Source of the DNA: Flavobacterium aquiphilum | GTDB taxonomy: Bacteria > Bacteroidota > Bacteroidia > Flavobacteriales > Flavobacteriaceae | Reading direction: 5' to 3' | Length of the DNA: 64,000 bases | NCBI RefSeq assembly: GCF_027111335.1 | Contig: NZ_CP114288.1 | Coordinates: 3,596,001 to 3,660,000 of the forward strand | Shown: positions 17,061 through 26,727 of the stretch, in pieces | How positions within the stretch are numbered: the stretch's first letter is position 1 | Layout of the letters: each line of letters starts with the position of its first letter | The notes under the pieces: model-generated | Database searches by the model: none | Told to the model about the DNA's origin: nothing | The model's input: only the letters and a program-made list of their open reading frames with translations | Made by a program: the position numbers and the translations under genes

Positions 17061-19628
17061 ATGGATGATAATTTTTCACCTAGAGTAAAAGACGTTATTA
17101 CTTATAGCAAGGAAGAGGCGCTGCGCCTTGGACATGACTTTATAGGTACTGAACATTTGATGCTTGGCATTCTAAGGGATGGAAATGGTAAAGCGATTCA
17201 CATCCTTAACAACCTGTCTATAGATCTTGACCATCTGAGACGGAAAGTTGAAATCCTAAGCCCCGCCAGTCCTAGCGTTGATGTCAGTGTAGAAAAGAAA
17301 AATTTACATCTGACGCGCCAAGCAGAACGAGCTTTAAAGACAACTTTTTTAGAAGCCAAAGTTTTCCAAAGTTCTTCAATCAGCACTGCACACTTACTGT
17401 TGTGTATCTTGAGAAACGAAAATGATCCTACAACCAAGCTATTAAATAAGATGAAAATCGATTATGATATAGCTAAAGAACAATACATCAATATGACTCC
17501 AAACGAAGAAGATTTCATGGAAAACTTGCCAAAAAACGAATCATACAATGACGATTCAGGACAAGATGACAGTTTAAAAGAAAGCAATTTCAATAATCCT
17601 GCCAACAAATCAAATAAAAAATCTAAAACCCCTGTTTTGGACAATTTTGGTCGAGATTTGACCGAAATGGCCGAAGAAGGAAAATTAGACCCTGTAGTGG
17701 GACGTGAAAAAGAAATAGAACGTGTTTCTCAAATTTTGAGCCGTCGCAAAAAAAACAATCCTTTATTAATAGGAGAACCTGGTGTAGGTAAATCTGCTAT
17801 TGCCGAAGGTCTTGCTTTGCGAATCATTCAAAAGAAAGTTTCCCGTATCTTATTCAACAAACGCGTTGTAACCCTTGATTTAGCAAGCCTTGTCGCCGGC
17901 ACGAAATACAGAGGGCAATTCGAAGAAAGAATGAAAGCCGTAATGAATGAATTGGAAAAAAATGACGACATCATTCTCTTCATCGACGAGATCCACACAA
18001 TTGTAGGCGCTGGCGGAGCAACTGGCTCGCTTGACGCTTCCAATATGTTTAAACCTGCATTGTCAAGAGGAGAAATTCAATGTATCGGTGCTACAACATT
18101 AGATGAGTACCGTCAATACATTGAAAAAGACGGTGCACTTGAAAGACGTTTTCAAAAAGTGATTGTTGAACCAACTTCTGTTGAAGAAACAATTGCAATT
18201 TTGAACAATATCAAAAACAAATATGAAGACCATCACAATGTAATTTACACGCCGGAAGCTATTGAAGCCTGTGTTAAATTAACGAACCGATACATGTCCG
18301 AAAGATTTTTACCGGACAAAGCCATCGATGCGTTGGACGAAGCCGGATCACGTGTTCACATTACCAATATTGATGTTCCAAAACAAATATTGGATTTGGA
18401 AAGACAATTGGAAGAAGTGCGTGAGTTGAAAAATTTGGTTGTTAAGAAACAAAAATATGAAGAAGCAGCCAAACTTCGAGATGACGAGAAAAAGATAGAA
18501 AAAGATTTGGCCATAGCTCAAGAGCAATGGGAAGAAGATTCTAAAACCAACAGAATTTTGGTTACCGAAGAAAATGTTGCGGATGTTGTATCTATGATGA
18601 CCGGAATTCCGGTAAATCGTATTGCCCAAACAGAAAGCAACAAACTTGCCAAATTACCTGAGCTTATCCAAAACAAAGTAATTGGACAAAACGAAGCGGT
18701 TTTAAAAATCGCCCGTTCCATCCAAAGAAACCGTGCCGGATTGAAAGATCCGAACAAACCAATTGGTTCGTTTATTTTCTTAGGTCAAACAGGTGTTGGT
18801 AAAACACAATTAGCCAAAGTTCTAGCCAAAGAATTATTTGATTCTGAGGATGCATTGGTTCGAATCGACATGAGCGAATACATGGAGAAATTTGCAATTT
18901 CAAGATTGGTTGGAGCGCCTCCGGGATACGTTGGTTACGAAGAAGGTGGTCAATTAACTGAAAAAGTTCGCAGAAAACCATATTGTGTCGTGTTGCTTGA
19001 CGAAATCGAAAAAGCACACCCCGATGTTTTCAACATGATGCTTCAAGTGCTTGATGATGGATTCCTGACTGACAGTTTAGGACGCAGAATCGATTTTAAA
19101 AACACGATTATCATTATGACTTCGAATGTTGGAGCTCGTCAGTTGAAAGATTTCGGACAAGGAGTTGGATTTGGCACTGCCGCTAAAATAGCACAAGCCG
19201 ACGATAATTCTAAGAGCATTATTGAAAATGCTTTGAAAAAAACTTTTGCTCCTGAATTTTTGAACCGAATTGATGATGTGATTGTATTCAATACTTTGGA
19301 AAAAGACGATATCAATTTAATTATCGAAATCGAGTTGAAAAAACTATACGAGCGCATTAGTGAACTTGGCTATCAGTTAAAACTTTCTGATAAAGCCAAA
19401 GCATTTATCGCCGATAAAGGTTTCGATAAGCAATTTGGCGCAAGACCATTAAAAAGAGCAATTCAGAAATATGTAGAAGATGCCTTGGCTGAAGAAATCA
19501 TTACTTCAAAAATTGCATCCGGTGACGAAATCTTTATGGACATAGAAGACGGTGCTCAAGAATTGACCGTAAGCATCCATAAAGCGGAAGAACCGAGAAA
19601 CCAAACAGAAGAACCTACAAATCAATAA
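17061..19628 (+). CDS. clpC: ClpC-type AAA+ protease ATPase subunit
   Basis: Hexameric unfoldase that feeds ClpP. It is 855 aa, with domains in order: Clp N-terminal repeat domain (1-150), acidic linker (about 155-185), first AAA domain with Walker [10 protein letters not shown] near residue 240, the M-domain/UVR-like coiled segment [13 protein letters not shown] near residue 470, and the second AAA domain with Walker [10 protein letters not shown] near residue 576 and the [12 protein letters not shown] box. The M-domain with a UVR-like motif separates it from ClpA and ClpB. The tail ends in a duplicated short motif ([13 protein letters not shown]) not typical of the family. It has its own promoter and terminator, so it is monocistronic. 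Confidence 0.93.
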   Translation: MDDNFSPRVKDVITYSKEEALRLGHDFIGTEHLMLGILRDGNGKAIHILNNLSIDLDHLRRKVEILSPASPSVDVSVEKKNLHLTRQAERALKTTFLEAKVFQSSSISTAHLLLCILRNENDPTTKLLNKMKIDYDIAKEQYINMTPNEEDFMENLPKNESYNDDSGQDDSLKESNFNNPANKSNKKSKTPVLDNFGRDLTEMAEEGKLDPVVGREKEIERVSQILSRRKKNNPLLIGEPGVGKSAIAEGLALRIIQKKVSRILFNKRVVTLDLASLVAGTKYRGQFEERMKAVMNELEKNDDIILFIDEIHTIVGAGGATGSLDASNMFKPALSRGEIQCIGATTLDEYRQYIEKDGALERRFQKVIVEPTSVEETIAILNNIKNKYEDHHNVIYTPEAIEACVKLTNRYMSERFLPDKAIDALDEAGSRVHITNIDVPKQILDLERQLEEVRELKNLVVKKQKYEEAAKLRDDEKKIEKDLAIAQEQWEEDSKTNRILVTEENVADVVSMMTGIPVNRIAQTESNKLAKLPELIQNKVIGQNEAVLKIARSIQRNRAGLKDPNKPIGSFIFLGQTGVGKTQLAKVLAKELFDSEDALVRIDMSEYMEKFAISRLVGAPPGYVGYEEGGQLTEKVRRKPYCVVLLDEIEKAHPDVFNMMLQVLDDGFLTDSLGRRIDFKNTIIIMTSNVGARQLKDFGQGVGFGTAAKIAQADDNSKSIIENALKKTFAPEFLNRIDDVIVFNTLEKDDINLIIEIELKKLYERISELGYQLKLSDKAKAFIADKGFDKQFGARPLKRAIQKYVEDALAEEIITSKIASGDEIFMDIEDGAQELTVSIHKAEEPRNQTEEPTNQ

Positions 19629-19652
19629 TTTAAAATAAAAAGTTCACTTAAC

Positions 19653-19689
19653 AAACCCGTTACGTTTTAATAACATAACGGGTTTATTC
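19653..19689 (+). terminator. Terminator after clpC
   Basis: Stem AAACCCGTTA (19653-19662) with TAACGGGTTT (about 19675-19684) followed by a T-rich tract. Confidence 0.8.
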
Positions 19690-19755
19690 TTTATAGGATA
19701 TTATTGTATTTTTTAAAAACAAATATCTACTTTTGGTACTTATACAAAATTAATT

Positions 19756-21126
19756 ATGCTTCAAAACAAACTCATACTCGGGAGTGAAGAATGGTGCTCT
19801 TTCCCTGAATTAGGAATTCCCACAATTAAAGCCCGTGTCGATTCCGGTGCAAAAACATCAGCTTTGCACGCCATCAATATTGCGCCATTTATTAAGAATG
19901 ACACCAATTGGGTAAAGTTTGACATCAATCCTATTCAAAACAATATCAAAACAGTCATTCATTGTGAAGCTCCAATGGTTGATAAAAGAATCGTGAAAAG
20001 CTCTAGCGGATTTAGGGAACATCGCTATGTAATCCAAACCTTAATTGCAATTGGCGATGCCAAATGGCCTATTGAAATGACCTTGACCAATCGTGACTCT
20101 ATGGGTTTCAGAATGCTTTTGGGACGCGAAGCCATGAGCGGAAGAATTTTGGTTGATCCGTCACAAAAATACCTTTTAGGACAACCAAGTGCTGAAAGTC
20201 TAACCGAATTATATAAAAACTCGGAAAAAGCAACATCTGGTTTAAGAATTGGGCTTTTGGCTAGCAATCCTGAATTATACAGCAACAAAAGAATCATGGA
20301 AGCCGGAGAAATGCGAGGCCATGAAATGCACTTTTTGAACATCAAGGAATGCTACATGAAACTTGACGCCAAAAAGCCTGAAATTCATTATCGCGGCGGA
20401 AAAATATTAAATCAGTTTGACGCCATTATCCCTAGAATCAGGCCAAGCATCACCTTTTACGGCTGTGCCCTAACTCGTCAATTTGAAGCTTTAAAAGTAT
20501 TTTGTCTAAACTCTTCGACTGCAATCACACAATCGAGAGACAAACTATTTTCTTTACAATTACTACTTAATCATGGTGTTGACATTCCAACGACAGGATT
20601 TGCCAACTCCCCTTTAGATACCGATGATCTGATAAAAATGGTTGGCGGACCACCACTTATCGTAAAATTATTGGAAGGAACCCAAGGAAAAGGAGTTGTA
20701 TTGGCCGAAACCAAAAAAGCCGCAGAAAGTGTTATCAACGCTTTCAAAAGCCTAAATGCTAATATTTTGGTTCAAGAATTCATCAAAGAAGCCAACGGAA
20801 AAGATATTCGTTGTTTTGTGATTGATGGCAAAGTGGTCGCCGCTATTCAAAGAGAAGCCATGCCGGGTGAATTTAGAGCCAATATACATTTGGGAGGAAC
20901 AGCTTCAGTGATTAAAGTTACAGCAGAGGAAAAAAAAATTGCCATAAAAGCTGCAAAAGCAATGGATTTAAAAGTTGCCGGTGTGGATATTATTCGCTCC
21001 GCAAAAGGGCCTTTATTGCTTGAAGTAAATTCATCGCCCGGGCTTGAAGGAATCGAAGGTGCTACGAATAAAGACATCGCTAGAGAAATGATCAAAGCCA
21101 TTGAAAAGAACTTTAAGATAAAATAA
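19756..21126 (+). CDS. rimK: RimB-like retropepsin domain fused to RimK-like ATP-grasp ligase
   Basis: 456 aa, two domains. Residues 1 to about 145 form a RimB/'ATP-dependent zinc protease' domain with the aspartyl-protease-like motif [12 protein letters not shown] (Asp29) and the LLGREAM segment. Residues about 160-456 are RimK: the N-terminal lobe ([27 protein letters not shown]) and ATP-grasp motifs [16 protein letters not shown] and [16 protein letters not shown]. In Pseudomonas, RimK adds glutamates to the C-terminus of ribosomal protein S6 and RimB is the protease of the same pathway. Here both sit in one chain. The downstream YetF-like gene follows after 71 bp. Substrate (S6 or another protein) is inferred, not shown. 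Confidence 0.85.
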   Translation: MLQNKLILGSEEWCSFPELGIPTIKARVDSGAKTSALHAINIAPFIKNDTNWVKFDINPIQNNIKTVIHCEAPMVDKRIVKSSSGFREHRYVIQTLIAIGDAKWPIEMTLTNRDSMGFRMLLGREAMSGRILVDPSQKYLLGQPSAESLTELYKNSEKATSGLRIGLLASNPELYSNKRIMEAGEMRGHEMHFLNIKECYMKLDAKKPEIHYRGGKILNQFDAIIPRIRPSITFYGCALTRQFEALKVFCLNSSTAITQSRDKLFSLQLLLNHGVDIPTTGFANSPLDTDDLIKMVGGPPLIVKLLEGTQGKGVVLAETKKAAESVINAFKSLNANILVQEFIKEANGKDIRCFVIDGKVVAAIQREAMPGEFRANIHLGGTASVIKVTAEEKKIAIKAAKAMDLKVAGVDIIRSAKGPLLLEVNSSPGLEGIEGATNKDIAREMIKAIEKNFKIK

Positions 21127-21197
21127 AATACAAAAGGCAAAGAACAAAAGGCAAAGGGCAAATTACAAAATCCAAAAGTCTAAAAAACCTAAAATAA

Positions 21198-21713
21198 ATG
21201 AATCCCTACTTAGACATCATTATCCGTAGTACCGCTGTGTATTTATTCATGGTGGTTGCATTGCGTATTTTTGGAAAAAAAGAACTATCGCAACTTAACA
21301 CTGCCGATGTCATTTTGATTTTACTGATAAGCAACTCCGTTCAAAATGCGATGGTAGGTAACGACACAACACTTTGGGGAGGTTTAGCGGCAGCGACTAT
21401 ACTTTTTGCAATTAATTTTATTCTAAAGAAATTAACATATCGCTATAAAAAATTCAGCGATTTCATGCTTGAAAAGCCCGAAATCCTAATTCATAACGGA
21501 AATTTAGATTTCAAAAACCTAAGCAAATTAGACATCACTTCGGATGAATTGAAAGAAGCGATGAGAGAACATGGCGTTGAATATTTTAAGGATGTAAAAC
21601 TCGCCATGCTGGAAATTGACGGAAACATAAGCATCATCTCAGGCGAAAGCAATTTAAAACAAACCCATTACAAAAGAAGAAAAAACCGCAAGAATCTAAC
21701 TCAGGGAATTTAG
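21198..21713 (+). CDS. YetF-like (DUF421) membrane protein
   Basis: 171 aa. Three N-terminal membrane helices (IIRSTAVYLFMVVALRIFG, TADVILILLISNSVQNAMVG, WGGLAAATILFAINFIL) are followed by the small cytosolic DUF421 domain (KPEILIHNGNL, ITSDELKEAMREHGVEYFKDVKLAMLEIDGNISII). The RIFGKKELSQLNTADV block is the family signature. YetF proteins of Bacillus have been linked to the spore/envelope, but the biochemical role is not established. Probably in one transcript with the RimB-RimK fusion gene upstream. The C-terminus is very basic (YKRRKNRKN). Confidence 0.88.
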   Translation: MNPYLDIIIRSTAVYLFMVVALRIFGKKELSQLNTADVILILLISNSVQNAMVGNDTTLWGGLAAATILFAINFILKKLTYRYKKFSDFMLEKPEILIHNGNLDFKNLSKLDITSDELKEAMREHGVEYFKDVKLAMLEIDGNISIISGESNLKQTHYKRRKNRKNLTQGI

Positions 21714-21875
21714 TACTTATTACCGCAAATACGCAATTTTTTCAAACCATATTAAGTCCTATGAGATCTTTTAAAAAGCTAAACGAATCAAAAACCTTCG
21801 CTTTGTTGGTTTCGAATTAAGTTTAAAACTACCCACGTTAGAGTATTCGCTTTTAGTTTCTAAAAATATTCTTTT

Positions 21876-21988
21876 GCCACAGATTCACAGATTAAAATGA
21901 TTTTAAAATCTGTGAATCTGTGGCATTTTCATAAATTTTTCGGAATGCAACCTTGCAGACTTTTAGTCAGCCAAGCCAAAACTATAGA
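21876..21988. repeat. CCACAGATTCACAGATT hairpin element, copy 1
   Basis: An 18-bp perfect stem (GCCACAGATTCACAGATT, 21876-21893, with its complement at 21907-21924) followed by a 64-bp tail ending near AAACTATAG. The whole ~112-bp unit reappears in inverted orientation at 25954-26065 with roughly 85% identity by eye. The two copies bracket the pit-DUF47-hutH block. Confidence 0.9.
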
Positions 21989-22059
21989 GTTTCAGTCCAC
22001 AGCGGTTTATTTTTATTCACTCTCTATGTGAAAGCCCATAAAAGCACTAAACCCGTAAA

Positions 22060-22146
22060 CTAGCCCCGATTGTAATGGAAATCCTCTTGTTCCGTCTCGT
22101 CCCAAAAGACGAGAGGAACAAGAGATTAAAATGGAAAGCGGGACTA
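22060..22146 (-). repeat. GCTAATCCCGC...GGGGCTAG structured repeat, copy 2
   Basis: On the minus strand it reads TAGTCCCGCTTTCC ... GGATTTCC ... ATCGGGGCTAG. The ends match the copy at 7180, but the inner hairpin differs (CTCTTGTTCC...CTCGTC with GACGAG...GGAACAAGAG, 22084-22124). Confidence 0.85.
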
Positions 22147-22207
22147 CTGTTGTTACTAGCACAAAATTTCTGCTCCTAAAAAAACATATCACTTCGCTTT
22201 AAAGCAC

Positions 22208-22238
22208 AAAAAAACCATTCGAATTGAATGGTTTTTTT
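22208..22238. terminator. Terminator of the phosphate-transporter gene
   Basis: AAAAAAACCATTC / GAATGGTTTTTTT stem of 13 bp around a 5-nt loop, 20 bp past the stop of the minus-strand gene. It can work in both directions. Confidence 0.85.
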
Positions 22239-22257
22239 ATGAATAAATATATTTTGA

Positions 22258-23604
22258 TTAAATAAATACTCTCAGGAAATAGTACACTATCGCAGCCAAT
22301 AAAGCCGAAACAGGAATAGTTAACACCCATGCCCAAAGTAAACTGATAGTTACTCCCCATCGAACGGCAGAAACCCTTTTAGTTAATCCAACTCCGATAA
22401 TGGATCCCGTAATAGTGTGTGTCGTACTTACAGGAACTTTAAAATGCTCTGTAAAATAAAGTGTCAAAGCACCTGCAGTCTCAGCCGCAACACCTTCAAA
22501 AGAGGTAACTTTGGTAATTTTGGAACCCATTGTTTTTACAATTTTCCAACCGCCACTCAATGTTCCCAAAGCAATTACGGTATAACATCCTAATGGAATC
22601 CATTCTGGCATTACTCCTTTTATTCCTTTGTCATCGTCTGGCAACACTACCTGCAGCCATTCTGGCAAACTAATAATATCGATACCGCTAGTCTTTATAT
22701 AAACAGCAACTGCCGCTGCAATAATTCCCATTACTTTTTGTGAATCATTACCTCCATGACCCAAACTAAATGCAGCTGATGAAAGTAATTGCATTCTTCT
22801 TAAAACAGCATCAGCCCTATTCAAATTTAAACTACTGAATACTAGTGTAAAAGTTGAGATAGACAGTATAATAAATGCCACCAAAAACCATTTTATATTA
22901 TGCGATTCAAATACAATACTCCAAAAATGCGATTCAAAACGTGGTTTTTCGATTTTATCAAACGGTACCATTTCACCATAAATAAACCAAATTGACGCTA
23001 TCATTAATGCAATAGAGAACAACTTAGGATATATACTTTTCTTAGAAGAGTACAGCAACCAAATGGAAATGAAATACGAAATCAAAGCTCCCAATAAAGG
23101 GGCAAGCACAATAAAGGCAATTATTATTACTACCCCGGAAGGCATTCCTCCATCCTTTCCTGCCTTATACCAAGACACTACCTCGTACCAATGTTTAGTA
23201 ACCTGCGCTCCGTCCTGAACTACTGCATAATCCGAAAATCCGTGTAAAGCAATCGCGTGAGCAATAGCAGCACCTGCAAATCCTCCGATCAAAGTATGTG
23301 AAGAACTGGAAGGAATTCCCTGCCACCAAGTAAATAAATTCCAAATTATTGCCGCTATAACTCCCGCAAGAATCACGACTAGGGTAATTTCGCTTGTATC
23401 GGCGGTTTTGGCAACGGTATTGGCAACACCCAAACCAAAAACCCAATACGCCAGGAAGTTGAAAAAAGCTGCCCAAATTACCGCCTGAAATGGTGATAAC
23501 ACCTTGGTAGCAACAACTGTAGCAATAGCATTGGCCGCATCATGAAAACCATTGATGTAATCAAAAATTAATGCTAAAACTATAATAATTATGAGTAAAG
23601 TCAT
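22258..23604 (-). CDS. PiT-family inorganic phosphate transporter
   Basis: 448 aa low-affinity phosphate/cation symporter of the inner membrane. The duplicated PiT signature is visible in both halves: FDYINGFHDAANAIATVVATKVLSP near residues 14-38 and SLGHGGNDSQKVMGI near residue 285. WQGIPSSSSHTLIGGFAGA and FKVPVSTTHTITGSIIGVG are the two matching serine/threonine-rich loops. About ten to twelve membrane helices are separated by a longer central loop. It starts 29 bp after the DUF47 gene, a pairing seen widely for PiT transporters. Confidence 0.93.
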   Translation of the reverse strand: MTLLIIIIVLALIFDYINGFHDAANAIATVVATKVLSPFQAVIWAAFFNFLAYWVFGLGVANTVAKTADTSEITLVVILAGVIAAIIWNLFTWWQGIPSSSSHTLIGGFAGAAIAHAIALHGFSDYAVVQDGAQVTKHWYEVVSWYKAGKDGGMPSGVVIIIAFIVLAPLLGALISYFISIWLLYSSKKSIYPKLFSIALMIASIWFIYGEMVPFDKIEKPRFESHFWSIVFESHNIKWFLVAFIILSISTFTLVFSSLNLNRADAVLRRMQLLSSAAFSLGHGGNDSQKVMGIIAAAVAVYIKTSGIDIISLPEWLQVVLPDDDKGIKGVMPEWIPLGCYTVIALGTLSGGWKIVKTMGSKITKVTSFEGVAAETAGALTLYFTEHFKVPVSTTHTITGSIIGVGLTKRVSAVRWGVTISLLWAWVLTIPVSALLAAIVYYFLRVFI

Positions 23605-23633
23605 ATCAATATCTTCAAATGAATAGCGTTAGA

Positions 23634-24278
23634 TTAAGAATGTTTTACCGTAATAGATTCTAAAACACTGGCAACACTCTTACATTTATCAGTTGCAGAT
23701 TCTAAAACTGACAATACTTCTTTATATTTAATGATATTCTTGGCATCGGTTTCGTTTTCGAAAATTTCGAAAACGGCTTTATTATATACCATATCCGATT
23801 TATTTTCCAACTTATTAATTTTGGCACAAGCGTTGGTTATGGTTTTCATATTGCTCAAATCCTTCAATTCTTTCACTGCAATAGCAATATTTTGACAGGC
23901 TTCAAGGTTGATTTCGGTCATTTTACGAATTGATTTTGTGATTTTATCCACTTGGTACAAACGCATTCTCGAAGCAGCACCATGCAAATAATCCGCAACA
24001 TAATCAATAGAAGTAACCAAAGAGTGTATATCTTCTCTATCAAAAGGAGTGATAAAATTTCTGCTTAATTCCAAATTGGTTTGACGTGTAATGTCTTCCC
24101 CTCTTTGCTCCAATTCATCTATTTTATGAAACAAAGCTTCTCTTTCCTTCAAAGGAAGATTAACCGCTTCGTGTAAATTTGAAGCCAATTCGATTAGATT
24201 ACTTGACGCCTCTTCGAAAAGTGGAAAGAATTTTTTGTCCTTTGGAACCAAAAATTGAAAAATACTATTTAATGACAT
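23634..24278 (-). CDS. DUF47 (PhoU-like) accessory protein of PiT transporter
   Basis: 214 aa, all-helical, PhoU-like. Motifs include FFPLFEEASSNLIELASNLHEAV at the N-terminus, FITPFDREDIHSLVTSIDYVADYLHGAASRM in the middle, and KINKLENKSDMVYNKAVFEIFE, the typical metal-binding E-x-x-x-D style helices. Proteins of this family regulate or gate the neighbouring PiT transporter. It is first in the two-gene unit, with the transporter second. hutH lies 50 bp upstream on the same strand; co-transcription with hutH is possible but would be functionally odd. Confidence 0.9.
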   Translation of the reverse strand: MSLNSIFQFLVPKDKKFFPLFEEASSNLIELASNLHEAVNLPLKEREALFHKIDELEQRGEDITRQTNLELSRNFITPFDREDIHSLVTSIDYVADYLHGAASRMRLYQVDKITKSIRKMTEINLEACQNIAIAVKELKDLSNMKTITNACAKINKLENKSDMVYNKAVFEIFENETDAKNIIKYKEVLSVLESATDKCKSVASVLESITVKHS

Positions 24279-24328
24279 TTGTTTTTGTTTTTAGTAGTGC
24301 AAAATTACGGCATTATTTAAAGCTAATG

Positions 24329-25843
24329 TTAAGCCAATGTTAACAAATCTTCATCGACCTGAAAACTGTTTAAGAAAATCACAGTTTTTTCTATGTCATA
24401 ATGAAGAATTCTGTCTTCTTTCACCAAAGGAACTTCCTCTCTGTAAGATTTTAGAAACATTTCAATAAAATCACTTGATTGTAAAGGTCTTCGATATTCA
24501 ATCGCTTGTGACGCGTTCATCAATTCGATAGCCAAAATGCGCTCCAAATTATCCATAATATGCAAACATTTGGTTGCTCCATTGGCTCCCATGCTCACAT
24601 GATCTTCCTGGCCATTACTAGAAACAATGCTATCCACGCTTGAAGGAGTTGCCAATTGCTTATTTTGGCTTGCAATACTTGCAGCGGTATATTGCGGAAT
24701 CATAAATCCGGAGTTCAATCCCGGATTATCAACCAAGAAAGCGGGAAGATTACGCAATCCCGAAATCAATTGATAGGTTCTGCGCTCAGAAATACTTCCC
24801 AATTCAGCCAAAGCAATCGCCATAAAATCCAAAGCCAAAGCCAAAGGCTGTCCATGAAAATTTCCGCCTGAAATAATCTGATCGCTTTCGATAAATATAT
24901 TAGGATTATCGGTTACCGAATTAATCTCTGTTTTAAAAACTTTCTTCACATAATCTAGGGCATCTTTTGACGCTCCATGCACTTGTGGAATACAGCGGAA
25001 CGAATACGGGTCTTGTACATGAGTTTTTGACTGTTCAATAATTTCACTTCCGCCCAAAAATCCTTTTACTCTTTTTGCAGTTGCAATCTGACCATTATGA
25101 GGTCGTATATAATGTATCAACTCATTAAAAGGTTCTATCCTACCATCAAAACCTTCCAACGAAATTGTTCCAATCAAATCGGCTAAAAACGAAAACTTAT
25201 TTGCCTTCATTAAAATATGAGCACCATAAGCACTCATAAATTGAGTCCCGTTCAACAAAGCCAAGCCTTCTTTGGATTGTAACACAATTGGCTCCCAACC
25301 AAAATACATTAAAACTTCTGTCGAATGCACTTTTCTACCTTCAAACCAAACTTCACCTTCTCCTAATAACGGTAATGACAAATGTGCCAAAGGAGCCAAA
25401 TCTCCTGAAGCTCCAAGTGAACCTTGCGTGTAAACAACCGGCAGTATATCATTATTGTAAAAGTCCAATAATCGCTCCACCGTTTGCAATTGCACTCCCG
25501 AATGTCCGTAACTTAAAGATTGAATTTTCAGCAACAACATCAATTTAACAATTTCGCTTGGCACTTCCTCCCCTGTTCCGCAAGCATGCGATTTCACAAG
25601 GTTTTCCTGAAGTTTGGACAAATTTTCATTAGAAATCTTAACATTACATAACGATCCAAAACCTGTATTGATTCCGTAAATGGGTTCCGGATGTGAAGCC
25701 ATTTTTGCATCCAAATATTTTCTGCAATTGATAATATTGGCTTTTGCATTCTCTGAAAGAGCAATCGATTTATTATAAGAAATGATCTCTTGTAAAGTTT
25801 CAAAAGAAAGCAAATCTGTGCTTATATAATGTACATTCTCCAT
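24329..25843 (-). CDS. hutH: Histidine ammonia-lyase HutH
   Basis: Removes ammonia from histidine to give urocanate; homotetramer carrying the self-formed MIO cofactor. I take the ATG at 25843 (MENVHY, 504 aa). The frame is open to 25894, but those 17 residues are not family-like. The MIO tripeptide Ala145-Ser146-Gly147 is in GSLGASGDLAP; the active-site tyrosine is Tyr56 in YGINTGFG. The Ser-His pair in LVKSHACGTGEE (His86) is the histidine/tyrosine-lyase type rather than the phenylalanine-lyase type. No hutU, hutI or hutG is adjacent, so histidine use cannot be judged from this locus; a tyrosine-lyase role is the main alternative. Confidence 0.85.
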   Translation of the reverse strand: MENVHYISTDLLSFETLQEIISYNKSIALSENAKANIINCRKYLDAKMASHPEPIYGINTGFGSLCNVKISNENLSKLQENLVKSHACGTGEEVPSEIVKLMLLLKIQSLSYGHSGVQLQTVERLLDFYNNDILPVVYTQGSLGASGDLAPLAHLSLPLLGEGEVWFEGRKVHSTEVLMYFGWEPIVLQSKEGLALLNGTQFMSAYGAHILMKANKFSFLADLIGTISLEGFDGRIEPFNELIHYIRPHNGQIATAKRVKGFLGGSEIIEQSKTHVQDPYSFRCIPQVHGASKDALDYVKKVFKTEINSVTDNPNIFIESDQIISGGNFHGQPLALALDFMAIALAELGSISERRTYQLISGLRNLPAFLVDNPGLNSGFMIPQYTAASIASQNKQLATPSSVDSIVSSNGQEDHVSMGANGATKCLHIMDNLERILAIELMNASQAIEYRRPLQSSDFIEMFLKSYREEVPLVKEDRILHYDIEKTVIFLNSFQVDEDLLTLA

Positions 25844-25953
25844 TTTGGCTGATTTTAAGTGTTCAAAATTCCACAAATCAACATTAAAAACCAATTTTTT
25901 TTAACAATAATTAAAAATTAGCTCGAAAAAACAAACCACTATTGACTAAAAGT

Positions 25954-26065
25954 CCATAGTTCTGGCTTGCCAAACTAAAAGTCTGCAAGATTGGATTTCG
26001 AAAAATTCATAAAATTGCCACAGATTCACAGATTAGAATGATTTTAAAATCTGTGAATCTGCGGC
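25954..26065. repeat. CCACAGATTCACAGATT hairpin element, copy 2 (inverted)
   Basis: Reverse-complement partner of 21876-21988: the tail comes first (CCATAGTTCTGGCTTGCC...), then the hairpin (26017-26034 with 26048-26065, one changed pair, CTGCGGC). It occupies the spacer between hutH and the thr leader. The remaining spacer, about 26066-26395, is AT-rich and shows nothing else. Confidence 0.9.
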
Positions 26066-26395
26066 AAATGAATGTTTTTTTTAGAAACTAAAACCGAATG
26101 CAATAAAGTGCATAGTTTTAAACTTTATTTCAGATCGATAAAATTCTCCAATTATTTTTTGCCCTTCACAACCTCTTTAAAAAGTTTCTGCTTTTATAAG
26201 ATCAAAAGCACAAATAGCTATTTTTAAACAAAAAACCATATTGCTTTAACCTAGATTCAACATTAAAAGAAACTTAAAATTCATATTGAAAACAAAGATA
26301 ATCTCAAAAAACAAAGAAATAAATTACGCAATTTTAAATTTGACTCAAAATTGATTTTTAATTATTGAACTATTCGCAAAAACGAACGATAAAGC

Positions 26396-26425
26396 TTTGT
26401 TTTTTCATAAAAAACTGTACTTTTG
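26396..26425 (+). promoter_or_regulatory. Promoter of the threonine operon
   Basis: TTTG at 26396-26399, an 18-nt spacer, then a perfect TAnnTTTG box (TACTTTTG, 26418-26425). This is the Bacteroidetes housekeeping promoter pattern. Transcription should begin about 5-7 nt later, only a few bases before the leader start at 26437. Confidence 0.8.
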
Positions 26426-26436
26426 AAAAATCAAAA

Positions 26437-26535
26437 ATGAAAGCTTTTAACAGTACATATCACTCTTCTTTGACAACCAAAATTTGGGTTGCGCTTGCTG
26501 TTACAACTACATCTACTACAACTACTACCCCGTAG
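26437..26535 (+). CDS. thrL: Threonine-rich leader peptide of the thr operon
   Basis: A 32-codon reading frame starting 12 nt after the promoter box. It begins MKAFNSTYHSS and ends VTTTSTTTTTP before a TAG stop. Eleven of 32 residues are threonine; eight of the nine codons from 26503 to 26529 specify Thr (ACA, ACT, ACC). The stop codon lies in the loop and 3' arm of a terminator hairpin. It precedes thrABC, whose product is threonine, so it is best read as an attenuation leader peptide. Too short to have any other role. Confidence 0.88.
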   Translation: MKAFNSTYHSSLTTKIWVALAVTTTSTTTTTP

Positions 26536-26548
26536 GGGTATTCTTTTT
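26526..26548 (+). terminator. Attenuator hairpin of the thr operon
   Basis: TACCCC (26526-26531), loop GTA, GGGGTA (26535-26540), then TTCTTTTTT. The 5' arm is made of the last Thr and Pro codons of the leader and the stop codon overlaps the loop. A ribosome waiting at the Thr codons would cover the hairpin and let transcription continue. Confidence 0.8.
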
Positions 26549-26727
26549 TACATATAGTCCAATTTTATTCTATCTTTTTTATAAAGAAGGAAAGTCATGG
26601 GTGCATAGAAGCCTTTTGCATTTTTATAAAAAAACAGAATACAAAACAAAATCGTTACGATTTAAAACATTGATAATCATACAAAAATAGTGGTGTTAAA
26701 TCACTCTAAAACAAATATAAAAATATC

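Noticed and set aside
25844..25894. Earlier ATG for hutH
   Set aside because: The added 17 residues do not resemble histidine ammonia-lyases; MENVHYIS is a better start.
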